NCBI GenBank assembly: GCA_902479065.1
Contig: CABSNM010000022.1
Location: 1 to 30,229 of the forward strand
Direction: 5' to 3'
DNA length: 30,229 nucleotides
Origin: an uncultured Collinsella sp.
GTDB lineage: Bacteria; Actinomycetota; Coriobacteriia; Coriobacteriales; Coriobacteriaceae
Shown here: positions 22,423 through 30,229 of the stretch, piece after piece
Position numbering within the stretch: the first letter of the stretch is position 1
Layout: each line of letters opens with the position of its first letter
Notes under the pieces: generated by a model
Told to the model about the DNA's origin: nothing
Database searches by the model: none
The model's input: only the letters and a program-made list of their open reading frames with translations
Made by a program: the position numbers and the translations under genes

Positions 22423-24303
22423 CTAAATCGTGGGAAACGCAACGACGTCGGCGGGGCGCGCCAACGTCTCGGCGATACGGTCTTGCACCTCGAGCAGGCA
22501 GTCGAGCAACAGCGGGTTAAAGGTGCCGCACTTACCGTCCAGAATCATCTGGATAGCCTCCTTGTGCGGGATAGCGTCCTTGTACACACGCACGCTCGTC
22601 AGCGCATCGTACACGTCAGCTACCGAAACCACCTGTGCGGCGATGGGAATCTGGTTGCCCTTAAGGCCATCGGGATAACCCTTGCCGTCCCAGCGCTCGT
22701 GGTGCCAACGCGCAATCTGGTACGCATATTCCATAAGCGCATTGCCAACGTGATGGCGACCCAGCTCAAGCAACATGTCGGCGCCGATCGTGGTATGCGT
22801 CTTCATAATCTCGAACTCCTCGGGCGTAAGGCGCCCGGGTTTGTTGAGGATCGCATCGTCAATCGCCATCTTGCCAATATCGTGCAGCGCCGAAGCCAGG
22901 GCAATCGTGGAGCGCTCCTCGTTGTCGAGGGAGATGGTGTCGCTACGCTGGACCAGACAGTCAAGCAGCAGCTCGGTCAGCTTTTCGATATTCGTAACGT
23001 GCCTGCCGCTCTCGCCGTTGCGAAGCTCCATGACGCCGGCCATGATGTCAATGAGCATGCGACTGTTCTTGACGCGCTCGTTGTACTGCTGGGACAGCAG
23101 GCTCGTCAGGCGGCGCTGTTTGGCGTATAGGCGGATGGTGTTGCTTACACGGCGGCGCACGACACGGGAGTCAAACGGGCGGTTGATATAGTCCGAGGCG
23201 CCCAGCTCGTACGCGCGCAGAACCATATCATCGGAATCTTCGCTCGATATCATGATGAAAGGCAGATTGTCGATACCCGATCGGCGCGACAGATCGGCCA
23301 GCACCTCAAAGCCGCTTATGCCCGGCATGACAATATCCAGCAGCACGAGCGACAACTCATCGCCATAGCGGTCGACCATGTCGAGCGCCGTACGACCGTT
23401 GTCGGCCTCGAGGATGCAATACTCGTCCTTGAGTATCTCGTTGAGAATGGATCGGTTCATCTCGGAGTCATCGACAATAAGCACCAAAGGCTTTTCGCTT
23501 TGGAAGGCTTCGATGGAATCGGCATCGGTCACGACCGTACCGGCTTTTGCCTTAGCGCGGCTCAATAACTGGACAGCGCGGCCAACGCCCTCATCGACCG
23601 TCTCGCCATGAATGCGAACGCCACCAACACATGCCGTCAAGCTCACGTACTCATGGCCCGGAACAATCGTGGCATGAACGGCATCGGACACCTGATGCAG
23701 GCGACGGGTGAAGTCATCGGAGGGAATATTGGGCATGACGACCACAAACTTGTCGCAGCCATAGCGTACGAGCTCGTCAGTCGAACGAATTCCGCTGCGT
23801 ATGGCCGTCGCCACAGCACCGAGCGCAAGGTCGCCGGCATGACGGCCACACGTATCGTTGAAGACCCTAAAATCATCAAGGTCGATCACCGCAACGCCGG
23901 CATTCATGCGGGCGCTACGGAGCTTTTCCTCGTAATATCGGCGATTGCGCACACTCGTCAGCACGTCGGTGTAGACGAGGTCCTCTTCTGCAGCCTCTTG
24001 CTCATCGATCGGGCGCACCATCAGCAGGACGTGAGGCTCGCCCTCGACCTTCAGAGGGCGTAGGCGGGCGCGGTACTCAACACCATCGTTGAGCAGTTGC
24101 TCCGACACCTCATCGGAATCTGCCAAGGCCTCAAGACTCGACTGACGCAGACAAGGGCACCGATTGCCGGCGAGCAGGCAGTTAGGCTCGCTCTTAATCT
24201 GATCGGCCGACAGCAAACGCACCACGGGGTAGGTCTTCGCGACGCGGGCGACCTCAGCGGCAGCCTCCTCGTCGGTTAGATTGACCTCGTGATTTTTGCG
24301 CAT
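22423..24303 (-). CDS. GGDEF(degenerate)-REC-HD-GYP signalling protein
   Basis: A 626-residue cytoplasmic signalling protein. Residues 25-105 form a PAS-like region with a CX6CXC group (C42, C49, C51). A GGDEF domain spans about 110-265; its active-site motif reads GCDKF (182-186) in place of GGDEF, so cyclase activity is doubtful, but the inhibitory-site RxxD (R173-D176) exactly five residues before it is kept. A receiver domain (272-385) has phospho-acceptor D323 in LLDIVMP and R375 where the switch lysine normally precedes Pro. The HD-GYP domain (410-615) has H474-D475 (HDIGK), HHERWDG (534-540) and GYP (542-544), so c-di-GMP phosphodiesterase activity is likely. AGAAAGGG precedes the ATG. 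It is followed by the HPt gene. Confidence 0.9.
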   Translation of the reverse strand: MRKNHEVNLTDEEAAAEVARVAKTYPVVRLLSADQIKSEPNCLLAGNRCPCLRQSSLEALADSDEVSEQLLNDGVEYRARLRPLKVEGEPHVLLMVRPIDEQEAAEEDLVYTDVLTSVRNRRYYEEKLRSARMNAGVAVIDLDDFRVFNDTCGRHAGDLALGAVATAIRSGIRSTDELVRYGCDKFVVVMPNIPSDDFTRRLHQVSDAVHATIVPGHEYVSLTACVGGVRIHGETVDEGVGRAVQLLSRAKAKAGTVVTDADSIEAFQSEKPLVLIVDDSEMNRSILNEILKDEYCILEADNGRTALDMVDRYGDELSLVLLDIVMPGISGFEVLADLSRRSGIDNLPFIMISSEDSDDMVLRAYELGASDYINRPFDSRVVRRRVSNTIRLYAKQRRLTSLLSQQYNERVKNSRMLIDIMAGVMELRNGESGRHVTNIEKLTELLLDCLVQRSDTISLDNEERSTIALASALHDIGKMAIDDAILNKPGRLTPEEFEIMKTHTTIGADMLLELGRHHVGNALMEYAYQIARWHHERWDGKGYPDGLKGNQIPIAAQVVSVADVYDALTSVRVYKDAIPHKEAIQMILDGKCGTFNPLLLDCLLEVQDRIAETLARPADVVAFPTI

Positions 24304-24514
24304 ATGGGGCCCTTTCTATCGTTATGCACGGCAACGGTGCATATCAATTGGTACAAGGGTAACATCTAACAGCTGAAGGCAAACGCGCGATTATCGTTAC
24401 ATTTTTATGACCTGGCAAGCGGCGGTAATGGAGCCGCGGGCGCGCGGTTATGGACGCATTCGTTAACAATGACGAAACGCTAACAACCCCTCTCCCCGCA
24501 GGTCATCGAGCGTG

Positions 24515-25312
24515 CTAACGCTCCAAGACATCACGAACGGCATTTGCCGCCGTAACGGGGCGATCGCGCAGACCGTTATGCGCGCCCGGAATCGTCACAA
24601 GGGGGCAATCGAGATATTCGGCAGCCACCCTCGTGCCCGCCTCGCGGGGCGTGCCAACCGAGAGCTCGCCCAAGAACACGGCCGACACCGCCTTTGACGC
24701 GCGAGCGCGCTCCCAGTCGGGAGCATATGTCATATTTGTTCCGTATTCATTGGCCATAAAGCAACGACCATTGCGCAGGGCATGTTTGACTTCCGCTTCG
24801 GTCGTCCCAGGAGCCTCGGGGTCCAAGTCGCCGAGGGCTCCCAAGAAAAGCCGGAGCGCCCTTGAAACCTTTCCCGCCGCAATCATATCGAGCAAAACCG
24901 GAGCTGCGCCCATACCGACACCTTTGGCCGACACAGCCGGCTCATGCAGAATCGCACGGGCGACGAGATGGGGTTCGGTGCGAAGAAGCTCCAGCGCAAC
25001 CAACGTACCGGCACTATGCGCAAGCACATTTGCCGGAGCGCCAACGTGTTCGATCACGGCTTGCAGGTCGGCGGCCTGAGCGGCAAGATCATAGCTGCCG
25101 TCTGCCGCATCGCTGCTGCCACCGCAGCCGCGGCGGTCGTAGGCAATTACGCGGTAGTTGCGGCTGAGCTCACAAGCGATACCGTCGAAAAATGTGCCGT
25201 CGACACAAGCGCCGTGCACGCACACCAAAGCAGGAGCATCAGGCGACACATCCGGGCCGGCATATTCGCGACAGGCAATCGTGGTGCCCGCATTCTCGAC
25301 CGTAAAATCCAT
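24515..25312 (-). CDS. Alpha/beta hydrolase
   Basis: A 265-residue alpha/beta-hydrolase-fold enzyme. The oxyanion region VCVHGACVDG lies at 31-40, YDRRGCGGSS at 58-67, the nucleophile elbow reads AHSAG (S100, with Ala in the first usual Gly position), and the catalytic histidine is H245 in PGAHNG. The acid residue could not be fixed. The fold covers esterases, lipases and dehalogenase-like enzymes; the substrate is unknown. The ribosome site is weak. It is transcribed alone, away from the radical SAM gene. Confidence 0.85.
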   Translation of the reverse strand: MDFTVENAGTTIACREYAGPDVSPDAPALVCVHGACVDGTFFDGIACELSRNYRVIAYDRRGCGGSSDAADGSYDLAAQAADLQAVIEHVGAPANVLAHSAGTLVALELLRTEPHLVARAILHEPAVSAKGVGMGAAPVLLDMIAAGKVSRALRLFLGALGDLDPEAPGTTEAEVKHALRNGRCFMANEYGTNMTYAPDWERARASKAVSAVFLGELSVGTPREAGTRVAAEYLDCPLVTIPGAHNGLRDRPVTAANAVRDVLER

Positions 25313-25537
25313 GTTGTGCCCCCATCATCAATGCCCATCCAGTTGCACGTCAGTACGGTTGGATGGACCCGCATTGCCTTATGTCTTGTTAACAGATTAA
25401 CTGTACCCGACCCGAGGCTTTTCATGGCACAGCATCATGGGCGACGTGAAAAAACGAAACTTGTAAAGCAAGAGCCCGCACCTTGCTTTGGAGCCGATGC
25501 TATGCTTAGGCACAATTGTCTTGAGGAGCATATGCCT

Positions 25538-26314
25538 ATGTCTACGTTTTTGAATGCCAGCCCCATCTTTGGGCCCGTTCGCAGCCGTCGCCTTGGTCTC
25601 TCGCTCGGCGTCAACATGATGCCGGCCAGCGGCAAAATCTGCACGTTCGACTGCATTTACTGCGAAAACGGCCTCAACGCCGAGCGTCCCTGCCATGAGC
25701 CGTACAACACAGCTGCCGTGGTACTCGACGCGCTCGAGGCAAAGCTGCGCGAGATGGCAGCCGAGGGCGAGCTCCCCGATGTGATCACCTTCGCAGGCAA
25801 CGGCGAGCCCACCGCCGCGCCGGAGTTTCCGCAGGCCATCGCCGGCGCCGTCGCGCTGCGCGACGAGCTTGCCCCAAACTCCAAGATCGCCGTGCTTTCC
25901 AACGGCACGCGCGCCGACCGTCCCGAGGTGCACGACGCGCTCATGATGGTCGACGACAACATCCTCAAGCTCGATACGGTCGACCCGGCATTTATCCAGC
26001 TGCTCGACCAGCCCGTTGGCCCCTACGACGTCGAGCACCAGATTGAGACGTTCGCAAGCTTTGAAGGTCACGTTATTATCCAGACGATCTTTTTGACCGG
26101 CGAGTATCAGGGCAAGCTCATCGACAACACCGGCGAGGAGTACGTCGGCCCCTGGCTCGCGGCGCTTGAGCGCATTCGCCCACAAGAAGCAACCATCTAC
26201 ACGGTGGCGCGCGAGACACCGATCGCCGGCCTTGCCAAAGCGGCGCCTGAGGTGCTCGACGCCATTGCCGCGCGCGTCCAAGCCCTCGGCATTCCCTGCC
26301 AGGTGAGCTACTAG
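25538..26314 (+). CDS. Radical SAM protein
   Basis: A 258-residue radical SAM enzyme of the COG0731-like type (short Fe-S oxidoreductases). The cluster motif is CTFDCIYC (CX3CX2C), set in the family-typical LSLGVNMMPASGKICTFDCI. GNGEPT, the SAM-binding GGE-like motif, follows. The C-terminal part is normal for the group. Two starts are possible: ATG 25532 and ATG 25538. The second is preferred because AGGAG lies nine bases before it, versus three for the first. The substrate is unknown. Upstream in-frame residues back to 24944 are antisense to the hydrolase gene and are not part of it. A palindrome at 26356-26422 lies downstream. Confidence 0.88.
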   Translation: MSTFLNASPIFGPVRSRRLGLSLGVNMMPASGKICTFDCIYCENGLNAERPCHEPYNTAAVVLDALEAKLREMAAEGELPDVITFAGNGEPTAAPEFPQAIAGAVALRDELAPNSKIAVLSNGTRADRPEVHDALMMVDDNILKLDTVDPAFIQLLDQPVGPYDVEHQIETFASFEGHVIIQTIFLTGEYQGKLIDNTGEEYVGPWLAALERIRPQEATIYTVARETPIAGLAKAAPEVLDAIAARVQALGIPCQVSY

Positions 26315-26355
26315 CAAAACCACGCAGCAGCCAGTGTCCGCCATCCCGCTCCATC

Positions 26356-26422
26356 AGTTGCGGTGATATAGTTCCTATTTATGCTGTTAAACCGCTTAAA
26401 TCGGAACTATATCACCGCAACT
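26356..26422. repeat. AGTTGCGGTGATATAGTTCC long inverted repeat
   Basis: Perfect 20-base arms (AGTTGCGGTGATATAGTTCC and its complement) enclose 27 unrelated, AT-rich bases. TTTT follows the right arm on the plus strand, so it may double as the terminator of the radical SAM gene. Same design as the repeats at 13550-13767 and 21955-22018 but a different arm sequence. Confidence 0.8.
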
Positions 26423-26443
26423 TTTATGGACGCGTGGGTGGGC

Positions 26444-26449
26444 TATACT
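26444..26449 (+). promoter_or_regulatory. Likely -10 box of the methionine aminopeptidase gene
   Basis: TATACT lies 25 bases before the ATG. The matching -35 (CTTTTA at the end of the inverted repeat, 17 bases up) is poor, so the promoter is only tentative. Confidence 0.35.
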
Positions 26450-26474
26450 AGCTGCGGATGAAAGGAAGTTAGCC

Positions 26475-27362
26475 ATGTATGACAAAGGACCCGTGCCTGG
26501 CCGCAACGACGCTTGCTGGTGCGGCAGCGGCAAGAAATACAAGAAATGCCATAGCGCCTTTGATGAGCGCCTCGAGCGCTTGTGGGAAGAGGGCTGGGAG
26601 GTTCTGCCTCGCACGCTCTACAAGACTCCCGCCGATATCGAGGGCATCAAGCGCTCGGCCGCCATCAACGTGGGCGTGCTCGATTATGTGGGCGAGCATA
26701 TCGCCGCAGGCATGACCACCAACCAGATCGACCAGATGATCTACGACTACACCGTCGAGCACGGCGGCACGCCGGCAGACCTCAACTACGAGGGTTACCC
26801 CAAGAGCGTGTGCACCTCGATCAACGACGTCGTCTGCCACGGTATCCCCTGCGATGCGGATGTGCTGCACGAGGGCGATATCATCAACGTGGACTGCTCC
26901 ACGATCCTGGACGGTTACTTTAGTGATTCGAGCCGTATGTTCTGCATCGGCGAGGTATCTGCCGAGCGCCAGCGCCTGGTCGACGTCACCCGCGCCAGCG
27001 TGGAGGCGGGTCTGGCGGCCGTCAAGCCATGGCTGCCGCTGACCGTAATGGCCGAGGCCGTGCAAAAGACGGTCGAGGACGCCGGTTTTAGTGTGGTGCG
27101 CGAGTACGGCGGACACGGCATCGGTAAGGAGTTCCACGAGGACCCGTTTGTGGGCTTTACCACCGAGGCGCCCGATGTGGACACCATCATGGCTCCGGGC
27201 ATGGTCTTTACCATCGAGCCCATGGTCAATGCCGGAGCGCCCGACATCAAGATTAGCAAGGGTGACGGCTGGTGCGTGCGCACCAAGGACGGTAGCGATT
27301 CGGCCCAGTGCGAGGTACAGCTCGTGGTGACCGAGGACGGCTACGAGCTGCTGAGCTGGTAG
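26475..27362 (+). CDS. map: Methionine aminopeptidase type I with SEC-C zinc motif
   Basis: A 295-residue enzyme that removes the initiator methionine from new proteins. An N-terminal SEC-C zinc motif (C14, C16, C25, H26 in CWCGSGKKYKKCH) precedes the catalytic domain, as in the longer type I enzymes of many bacteria, and should help it bind the ribosome. Metal ligands are D140, D151, H214, E248 and E280, and H122 (VVCHGIP) is the conserved active-site histidine. The last ligand lies in SAQCEV rather than SAQ.EHT, a minor change. AAAGGAAG lies about eight bases before the ATG. A strong terminator follows. Confidence 0.93.
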   Translation: MYDKGPVPGRNDACWCGSGKKYKKCHSAFDERLERLWEEGWEVLPRTLYKTPADIEGIKRSAAINVGVLDYVGEHIAAGMTTNQIDQMIYDYTVEHGGTPADLNYEGYPKSVCTSINDVVCHGIPCDADVLHEGDIINVDCSTILDGYFSDSSRMFCIGEVSAERQRLVDVTRASVEAGLAAVKPWLPLTVMAEAVQKTVEDAGFSVVREYGGHGIGKEFHEDPFVGFTTEAPDVDTIMAPGMVFTIEPMVNAGAPDIKISKGDGWCVRTKDGSDSAQCEVQLVVTEDGYELLSW

Positions 27363-27371
27363 CCGTGGATG

Positions 27372-27421
27372 CGCCGGGCTTCGCGATGGATATGTTAACC
27401 ATCGCAAAGCCCGGCGTTTTT
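27372..27421 (+). terminator. Terminator after map
   Basis: A long stem (CGCCGGGCTT.GCGATGG with CCATCGC.AAGCCCGGCG) and loop ATATGTTAA, followed by TTTTT. A strong rho-independent terminator. Confidence 0.9.
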
Positions 27422-27441
27422 ATAGCGTTTTACCTGATAAA

Positions 27442-27476
27442 ACCTGCCAAAATAAACCTGTCCCCTTTTGGCAGGT
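27442..27476. repeat. ACCTGCCAAAA inverted repeat with CCTGTCCCC centre
   Basis: ACCTGCCAAAA and TTTTGGCAGGT are perfect 11-base arms around TAAACCTGTCCCC. It ends about 20 bases before the dehydrogenase start, close to its ribosome site. A second full copy is at 28649-28691. Confidence 0.8.
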
Positions 27477-27495
27477 CGAGCGGAGAGGACTGCTT

Positions 27496-28431
27496 GTGAA
27501 CATCCTGGTTTTGCTGCCCATCAATGACCGCCATCGCGCAATTCTTGAGTCGAGTGCTCCGGGCGAGGACTTTATCTACACGAGCTCCGGCGCCATCACG
27601 CGTGAGCAGGTCGCCAACGCCGACGTGATCTTGGGCAACATAGACCCTGCCTTGCTTACCGCATGCGAGCATCTCCAGCTGTTGCAATTGCAGACCGCCG
27701 GCTATGACGATTACTTGGCCGCCGGCACCGTGCCGGCTGAAGCCAAGCTGTCTTGCTCGATCGGCGCCTACGGTCAGGCCGTGAGCGAGCACATGTTTGC
27801 CATGGTCCTTTCCATGATGAAGCGCCTGCCCGGCTACCAGGACCTGCAGCGCGAGCATCGCTGGGAGGATTTGGGGCCGGTCACCTCGCTCAAAAACGCC
27901 AATGTGCTGGTGCTGGGCGCGGGCGACATTGGCGGCCACTTTGCCACGCTCTGCCGCAACATGGGTGCGCACGTCCGCGGCATCAAGCGCCACCCGCTCG
28001 TCTACCCCATTGTGTTTGAGGACATGGACGGTATGGATGCCCTGTCCGAGCGCTTGGCGGAGGCAGACGTCGTCGCATCCTTTATGCCGAGCACACCCGA
28101 GACCCGCGGCCTGGCGAACGCCGAGTTCTTCGCCGCGATGAAACCGGGCGCCTTCTTTGCCAACGGCGGCCGCGGCGACCTTGTGGTCGCCGACGACTTG
28201 GTTGCCGCCCTGGAGTCGGGACATCTCGCCGGCGCCGCGGTCGACGTCACCGACCCCGAACCGTTGCCTGAGACAAGCCCACTGTGGGATGCGCCCAACA
28301 TGCTCATCACGCCGCACGTCTCCGGCTGGTTCCACCTGGCAGCCACGCTCAACAATGTAGTCGACATTGCCGCAGAGAACCTGCGTCACCTGCAAGCCGG
28401 CGAAACTTTACGTTGTTGGATCGAGCACTAA
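27496..28431 (+). CDS. D-2-hydroxyacid dehydrogenase (NAD(P)-dependent)
   Basis: A 311-residue enzyme of the D-isomer 2-hydroxyacid dehydrogenase family, which reduces 2-keto acids or acts in the reverse direction. The nucleotide-binding loop is GAGDIGG (141-147), and catalytic residues are R226 (GGRGDLV), E255 (DPEPLP) and H274 (TPHVSG). After the second Rossmann strand comes GIKRHP, with basic rather than acidic residues, which suggests NADP(H) (inference). The start is a GTG, with GGAGAGGA about six bases before it. The catalytic set is complete; the substrate is open. Its promoter may lie in or beside the palindromic element at 27442-27476. Confidence 0.88.
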   Translation: MNILVLLPINDRHRAILESSAPGEDFIYTSSGAITREQVANADVILGNIDPALLTACEHLQLLQLQTAGYDDYLAAGTVPAEAKLSCSIGAYGQAVSEHMFAMVLSMMKRLPGYQDLQREHRWEDLGPVTSLKNANVLVLGAGDIGGHFATLCRNMGAHVRGIKRHPLVYPIVFEDMDGMDALSERLAEADVVASFMPSTPETRGLANAEFFAAMKPGAFFANGGRGDLVVADDLVAALESGHLAGAAVDVTDPEPLPETSPLWDAPNMLITPHVSGWFHLAATLNNVVDIAAENLRHLQAGETLRCWIEH

Positions 28432-28438
28432 TCTTGTT

Positions 28439-28460
28439 CCGCCGTTCTAACGAACGGCGG
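28439..28460. repeat. CCGCCGTTC hairpin
   Basis: CCGCCGTTC and GAACGGCGG form a perfect 9-bp stem with loop TAAC, eight bases past the dehydrogenase stop. There is no T tract, so it may only protect the 3' end. Confidence 0.5.
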
Positions 28461-28504
28461 ACCGGTCGACGCTGCGCGCCGCCCAGAGCGACAATTTGCC
28501 ATTC

Positions 28505-28546
28505 AAAAGGCGAGGCACGACCAGAAGGTCAATGCCTCGCCTTTTT
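28505..28546. terminator. Bidirectional terminator between convergent genes
   Basis: AAAAGGCGAGGCA pairs perfectly with TGCCTCGCCTTTT across a 15-base loop; T runs flank it on both strands. It can end both the dehydrogenase and the M18 peptidase transcripts. Confidence 0.85.
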
Positions 28547-28648
28547 CATGCCGACTTGTTCGCTCTGGACATCGCTCGCTGACGTTTGCCCAACCTGCGG
28601 TGTCATAACAATTCTGTCCAGCTGTTGGCATTGAGGCATTTTCCCAGA

Positions 28649-28691
28649 TAAAACCTGCCAAAATGAACCTGTCCCTTTTTGGTAGGTTTTA
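28649..28691. repeat. ACCTGCCAAAA inverted repeat, second copy
   Basis: TAAAACCTGCCAAAA (28649-28663) pairs, with one C-A mismatch, with TTTTTGGTAGGTTTTA (28676-28691). The centre again holds CCTGTCCC. The right arm overlaps the stop codon of the M18 peptidase gene. Confidence 0.75.
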
Positions 28692-30074
28692 GAGCTCCAC
28701 GCTTTCGGCGCCGTTGATGGTTAGGTTTCGCTCGTAGAAGGCGGTGAGGGCGCGGATGGCGTACATCACGTCGCGCACGCCGCCGGTCTCGTAGCTCGAG
28801 TGCATGGCCAGCTGCGGCAGGCCCACGTCCACGGCATGCATGCTCGCCTGCATGTTCGACAGGTTGCCGAGCGTGGAGCCACCCGCCATATCACTCTTGT
28901 TGGCGAAGGCCTGCGTGGGTACGTCGGCGTCATCGCAAATAGCCTGGAACACCGCGCGGCTAAAGGCATCGGTGCAGTAGTGCTGGTTGGCGGCTTCCTT
29001 GATGACGATGCCGCCGTTGAGCACGACCTGGTTGCGGGCATCGCACTTCTCGGCGTGGTTGGGGTGCACGGCATGCGCATTATCGCAGCTCACGAGCATC
29101 GAGGCGGCAAGTGCGCGATGGTACGACTCATCATCGAAGCCCAGCGACCCGTTGATGCGTCGCAACGCGTCGGCCAAGAAGGTCGACATGGCGCCCTGCT
29201 TGGTCTCGGAGCCAACCTCCTCGTTATCAAAGCAGCAAAAGACCGAGACGTCGTGCGCGTTCTCGGCGCCCAAAAATGCCTGCAGCGAGGTATAGGCACA
29301 GGCCAGGTCGTCAAGCTTAGGCGTCGAGATAAACTCATCGGCCCAACCCCAAATGCGCGCATCCTGACGATTGACCAGGAACAGATCGCGGCCCAAAATT
29401 TGCTCGGGCTCAACGTCCAGTTCGTCGGCGATCAGAGCATCAAAGTCGCCCTGCTTAAGGTCACCGGCGCTGATGAGCGGGCACAGGTCGACAGCACGAT
29501 TAGGCGCAAAGCCCTCGTTAACGCCGCGGTTCATGTGAATGGCAAGGCTCGGGATAATAGCGACCTCGCGCTCGGTGGCAAGCAGGCGGCTCTCAATACG
29601 GTCGCCCTCGCGTACCAGCACGCGGCCCGCGAGTGCCAGCGGACGGTCGAACCAGGTGTAGTCGATCATGCCGCCGTAGGCCTCGGTGTTCAGGCGCAGC
29701 GTCTCGCCCGCGCCGTCGAGCTCGGGCACGGCCTTAACCTTAAACGTAGGCGAGTCGCTGTGCGACGCCGTCAGCTGAAAATGGTAGTCGCCGGCAACGC
29801 CGTCCTCGCCCCACGTAGCAGCCAGGTCCTCGCCCACCTTAAAGGCGATAACGCTCGAGGTGTTGCGCTGCGTGTAATAACGCCCGCCCGGCTCGATGTC
29901 CCACGCCGCGTTCTCGGACAGGTAGGTAAAGCCCGCCTCGTCGAGCTCGGCCATAATGGTCGCCGCCGTATGGAACATGCTGGGGCATGCCTCGATAAAG
30001 TCGATAAGGTCGTTGGCGGCCTCGATATCATCGGCCGTCACATGCGCGCGCTCGGGCGTTTCCTGATCCGTCAT
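28689..30074 (-). CDS. M18 family aminopeptidase
   Basis: A 461-residue metallopeptidase of the M18 (aspartyl aminopeptidase-like) family that removes N-terminal residues from peptides in the cytoplasm. Visible motifs are TASHSDSPTFK (metal-binding His), DDLACAY (bridging Asp), FCCFDNEEVGS (catalytic and metal-binding Glu), CDNAHAVHPNH and AMHSSYETGG (metal-binding His). Length is typical. The ATG at 30074 is chosen because GGGGAG lies three bases upstream; a longer frame to 30143 adds 23 unlikely residues. The stop codon lies inside a palindromic repeat. It is monocistronic and ends near the terminator at 28505-28546. Confidence 0.9.
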   Translation of the reverse strand: MTDQETPERAHVTADDIEAANDLIDFIEACPSMFHTAATIMAELDEAGFTYLSENAAWDIEPGGRYYTQRNTSSVIAFKVGEDLAATWGEDGVAGDYHFQLTASHSDSPTFKVKAVPELDGAGETLRLNTEAYGGMIDYTWFDRPLALAGRVLVREGDRIESRLLATEREVAIIPSLAIHMNRGVNEGFAPNRAVDLCPLISAGDLKQGDFDALIADELDVEPEQILGRDLFLVNRQDARIWGWADEFISTPKLDDLACAYTSLQAFLGAENAHDVSVFCCFDNEEVGSETKQGAMSTFLADALRRINGSLGFDDESYHRALAASMLVSCDNAHAVHPNHAEKCDARNQVVLNGGIVIKEAANQHYCTDAFSRAVFQAICDDADVPTQAFANKSDMAGGSTLGNLSNMQASMHAVDVGLPQLAMHSSYETGGVRDVMYAIRALTAFYERNLTINGAESVEL

Positions 30075-30213
30075 GCTCTCCCCTTTCGCTGGGTTGATGG
30101 TCCCTTCCAGCATACCCCGCCGCGCCAGCGCTGCACTCTTCATTCCGTGTTTAATCCCGCACCGCTCACCAAGTCCTTGATTATCAACTTCATCCGAACA
30201 CCTTCCACATTCA

Positions 30214-30229
30214 TCCGCACATGTGCGGA
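30214..30229. repeat. Palindrome at the window edge
   Basis: TCCGCACATGTGCGGA is a perfect 16-base palindrome ending exactly at the last base of the window. It may be part of a longer element cut by the edge, or a site upstream of the M18 peptidase gene. Confidence 0.4.

Noticed and set aside
24321..24345. c-di-GMP riboswitch before the GGDEF-REC-HD-GYP gene
   Set aside because: Only a short ATGCAC/GTGCAT hairpin is present; the conserved core of the GEMM riboswitch is absent.
24944..25531. N-terminal extension of the radical SAM protein
   Set aside because: The in-frame extension runs antisense through the alpha/beta hydrolase gene, while AGGAG directly precedes the ATGs at 25532/25538.

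Overview
The window is about 30 kb of GC-rich bacterial chromosome. Gene content and protein style fit a Coriobacteriia gut actinobacterium of the Collinsella type: a Tat/lipoprotein-type glutamate-family ABC uptake system, a BadF/HgdC-type double activase, a SEC-C methionine aminopeptidase, an M18 aminopeptidase and many intergenic palindromes. The genus is inferred from family resemblance; there is no rRNA or marker gene here to prove it.

Layout. 1-226: the start of a secreted protein running off the left edge (minus). 534-1673: DUF389 membrane protein (plus). 1800-2249: small anchored protein (minus). 2440-2666: a frameshifted gene remnant. 2747-8250: a TetR regulator followed by a 1593-residue fused 2-hydroxyacyl-CoA dehydratase activase, one minus-strand operon. 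8341-8806: two copies of one hairpin bracketing a candidate type I toxin-antitoxin locus (41-residue peptide on minus, small RNA on plus). 8807-11484: a Cof-type HAD phosphatase, a 3' remnant of a PII (glnB) gene, a CmpB-like membrane protein and an HD-domain protein (all minus). 11713-13494: a divergent DXS-like thiamine enzyme (plus). 13550-13767: a very regular array of six 16-mers in alternating orientation. 13951-17375: amino-acid ABC importer (binding protein, two permeases, ATPase). 17464-18273: class I glutamine amidotransferase-like (C26) hydrolase. 18385-20769: three-gene ABC exporter resembling lantibiotic-immunity transporters (minus). 20914-21812: DUF2975 membrane protein plus XRE regulator (minus). 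22043-24303: GGDEF-REC-HD-GYP protein plus HPt protein (minus). 24515-25312: alpha/beta hydrolase (minus). 25538-28431: radical SAM protein, methionine aminopeptidase and D-2-hydroxyacid dehydrogenase (plus). 28689-30074: M18 aminopeptidase (minus).

How it works together. The clear functional units are the amino-acid importer, probably with the peptidase C26 gene as a metabolic neighbour; the TetR-controlled activase; the XRE/DUF2975 pair and the adjacent exporter, whose promoter regions both carry TATCG/CGATA inverted half-sites; and the c-di-GMP-type signalling protein with its HPt partner. Many intergenic spaces carry long, near-perfect inverted repeats from several unrelated sequence families.

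The two most unusual things are the alternating 16-mer array at 13550-13767, which shows compensatory base changes between units, and the candidate type I toxin-antitoxin locus at 8428-8690, where the small RNA can pair with both the leader and the 3' end of the toxin message.
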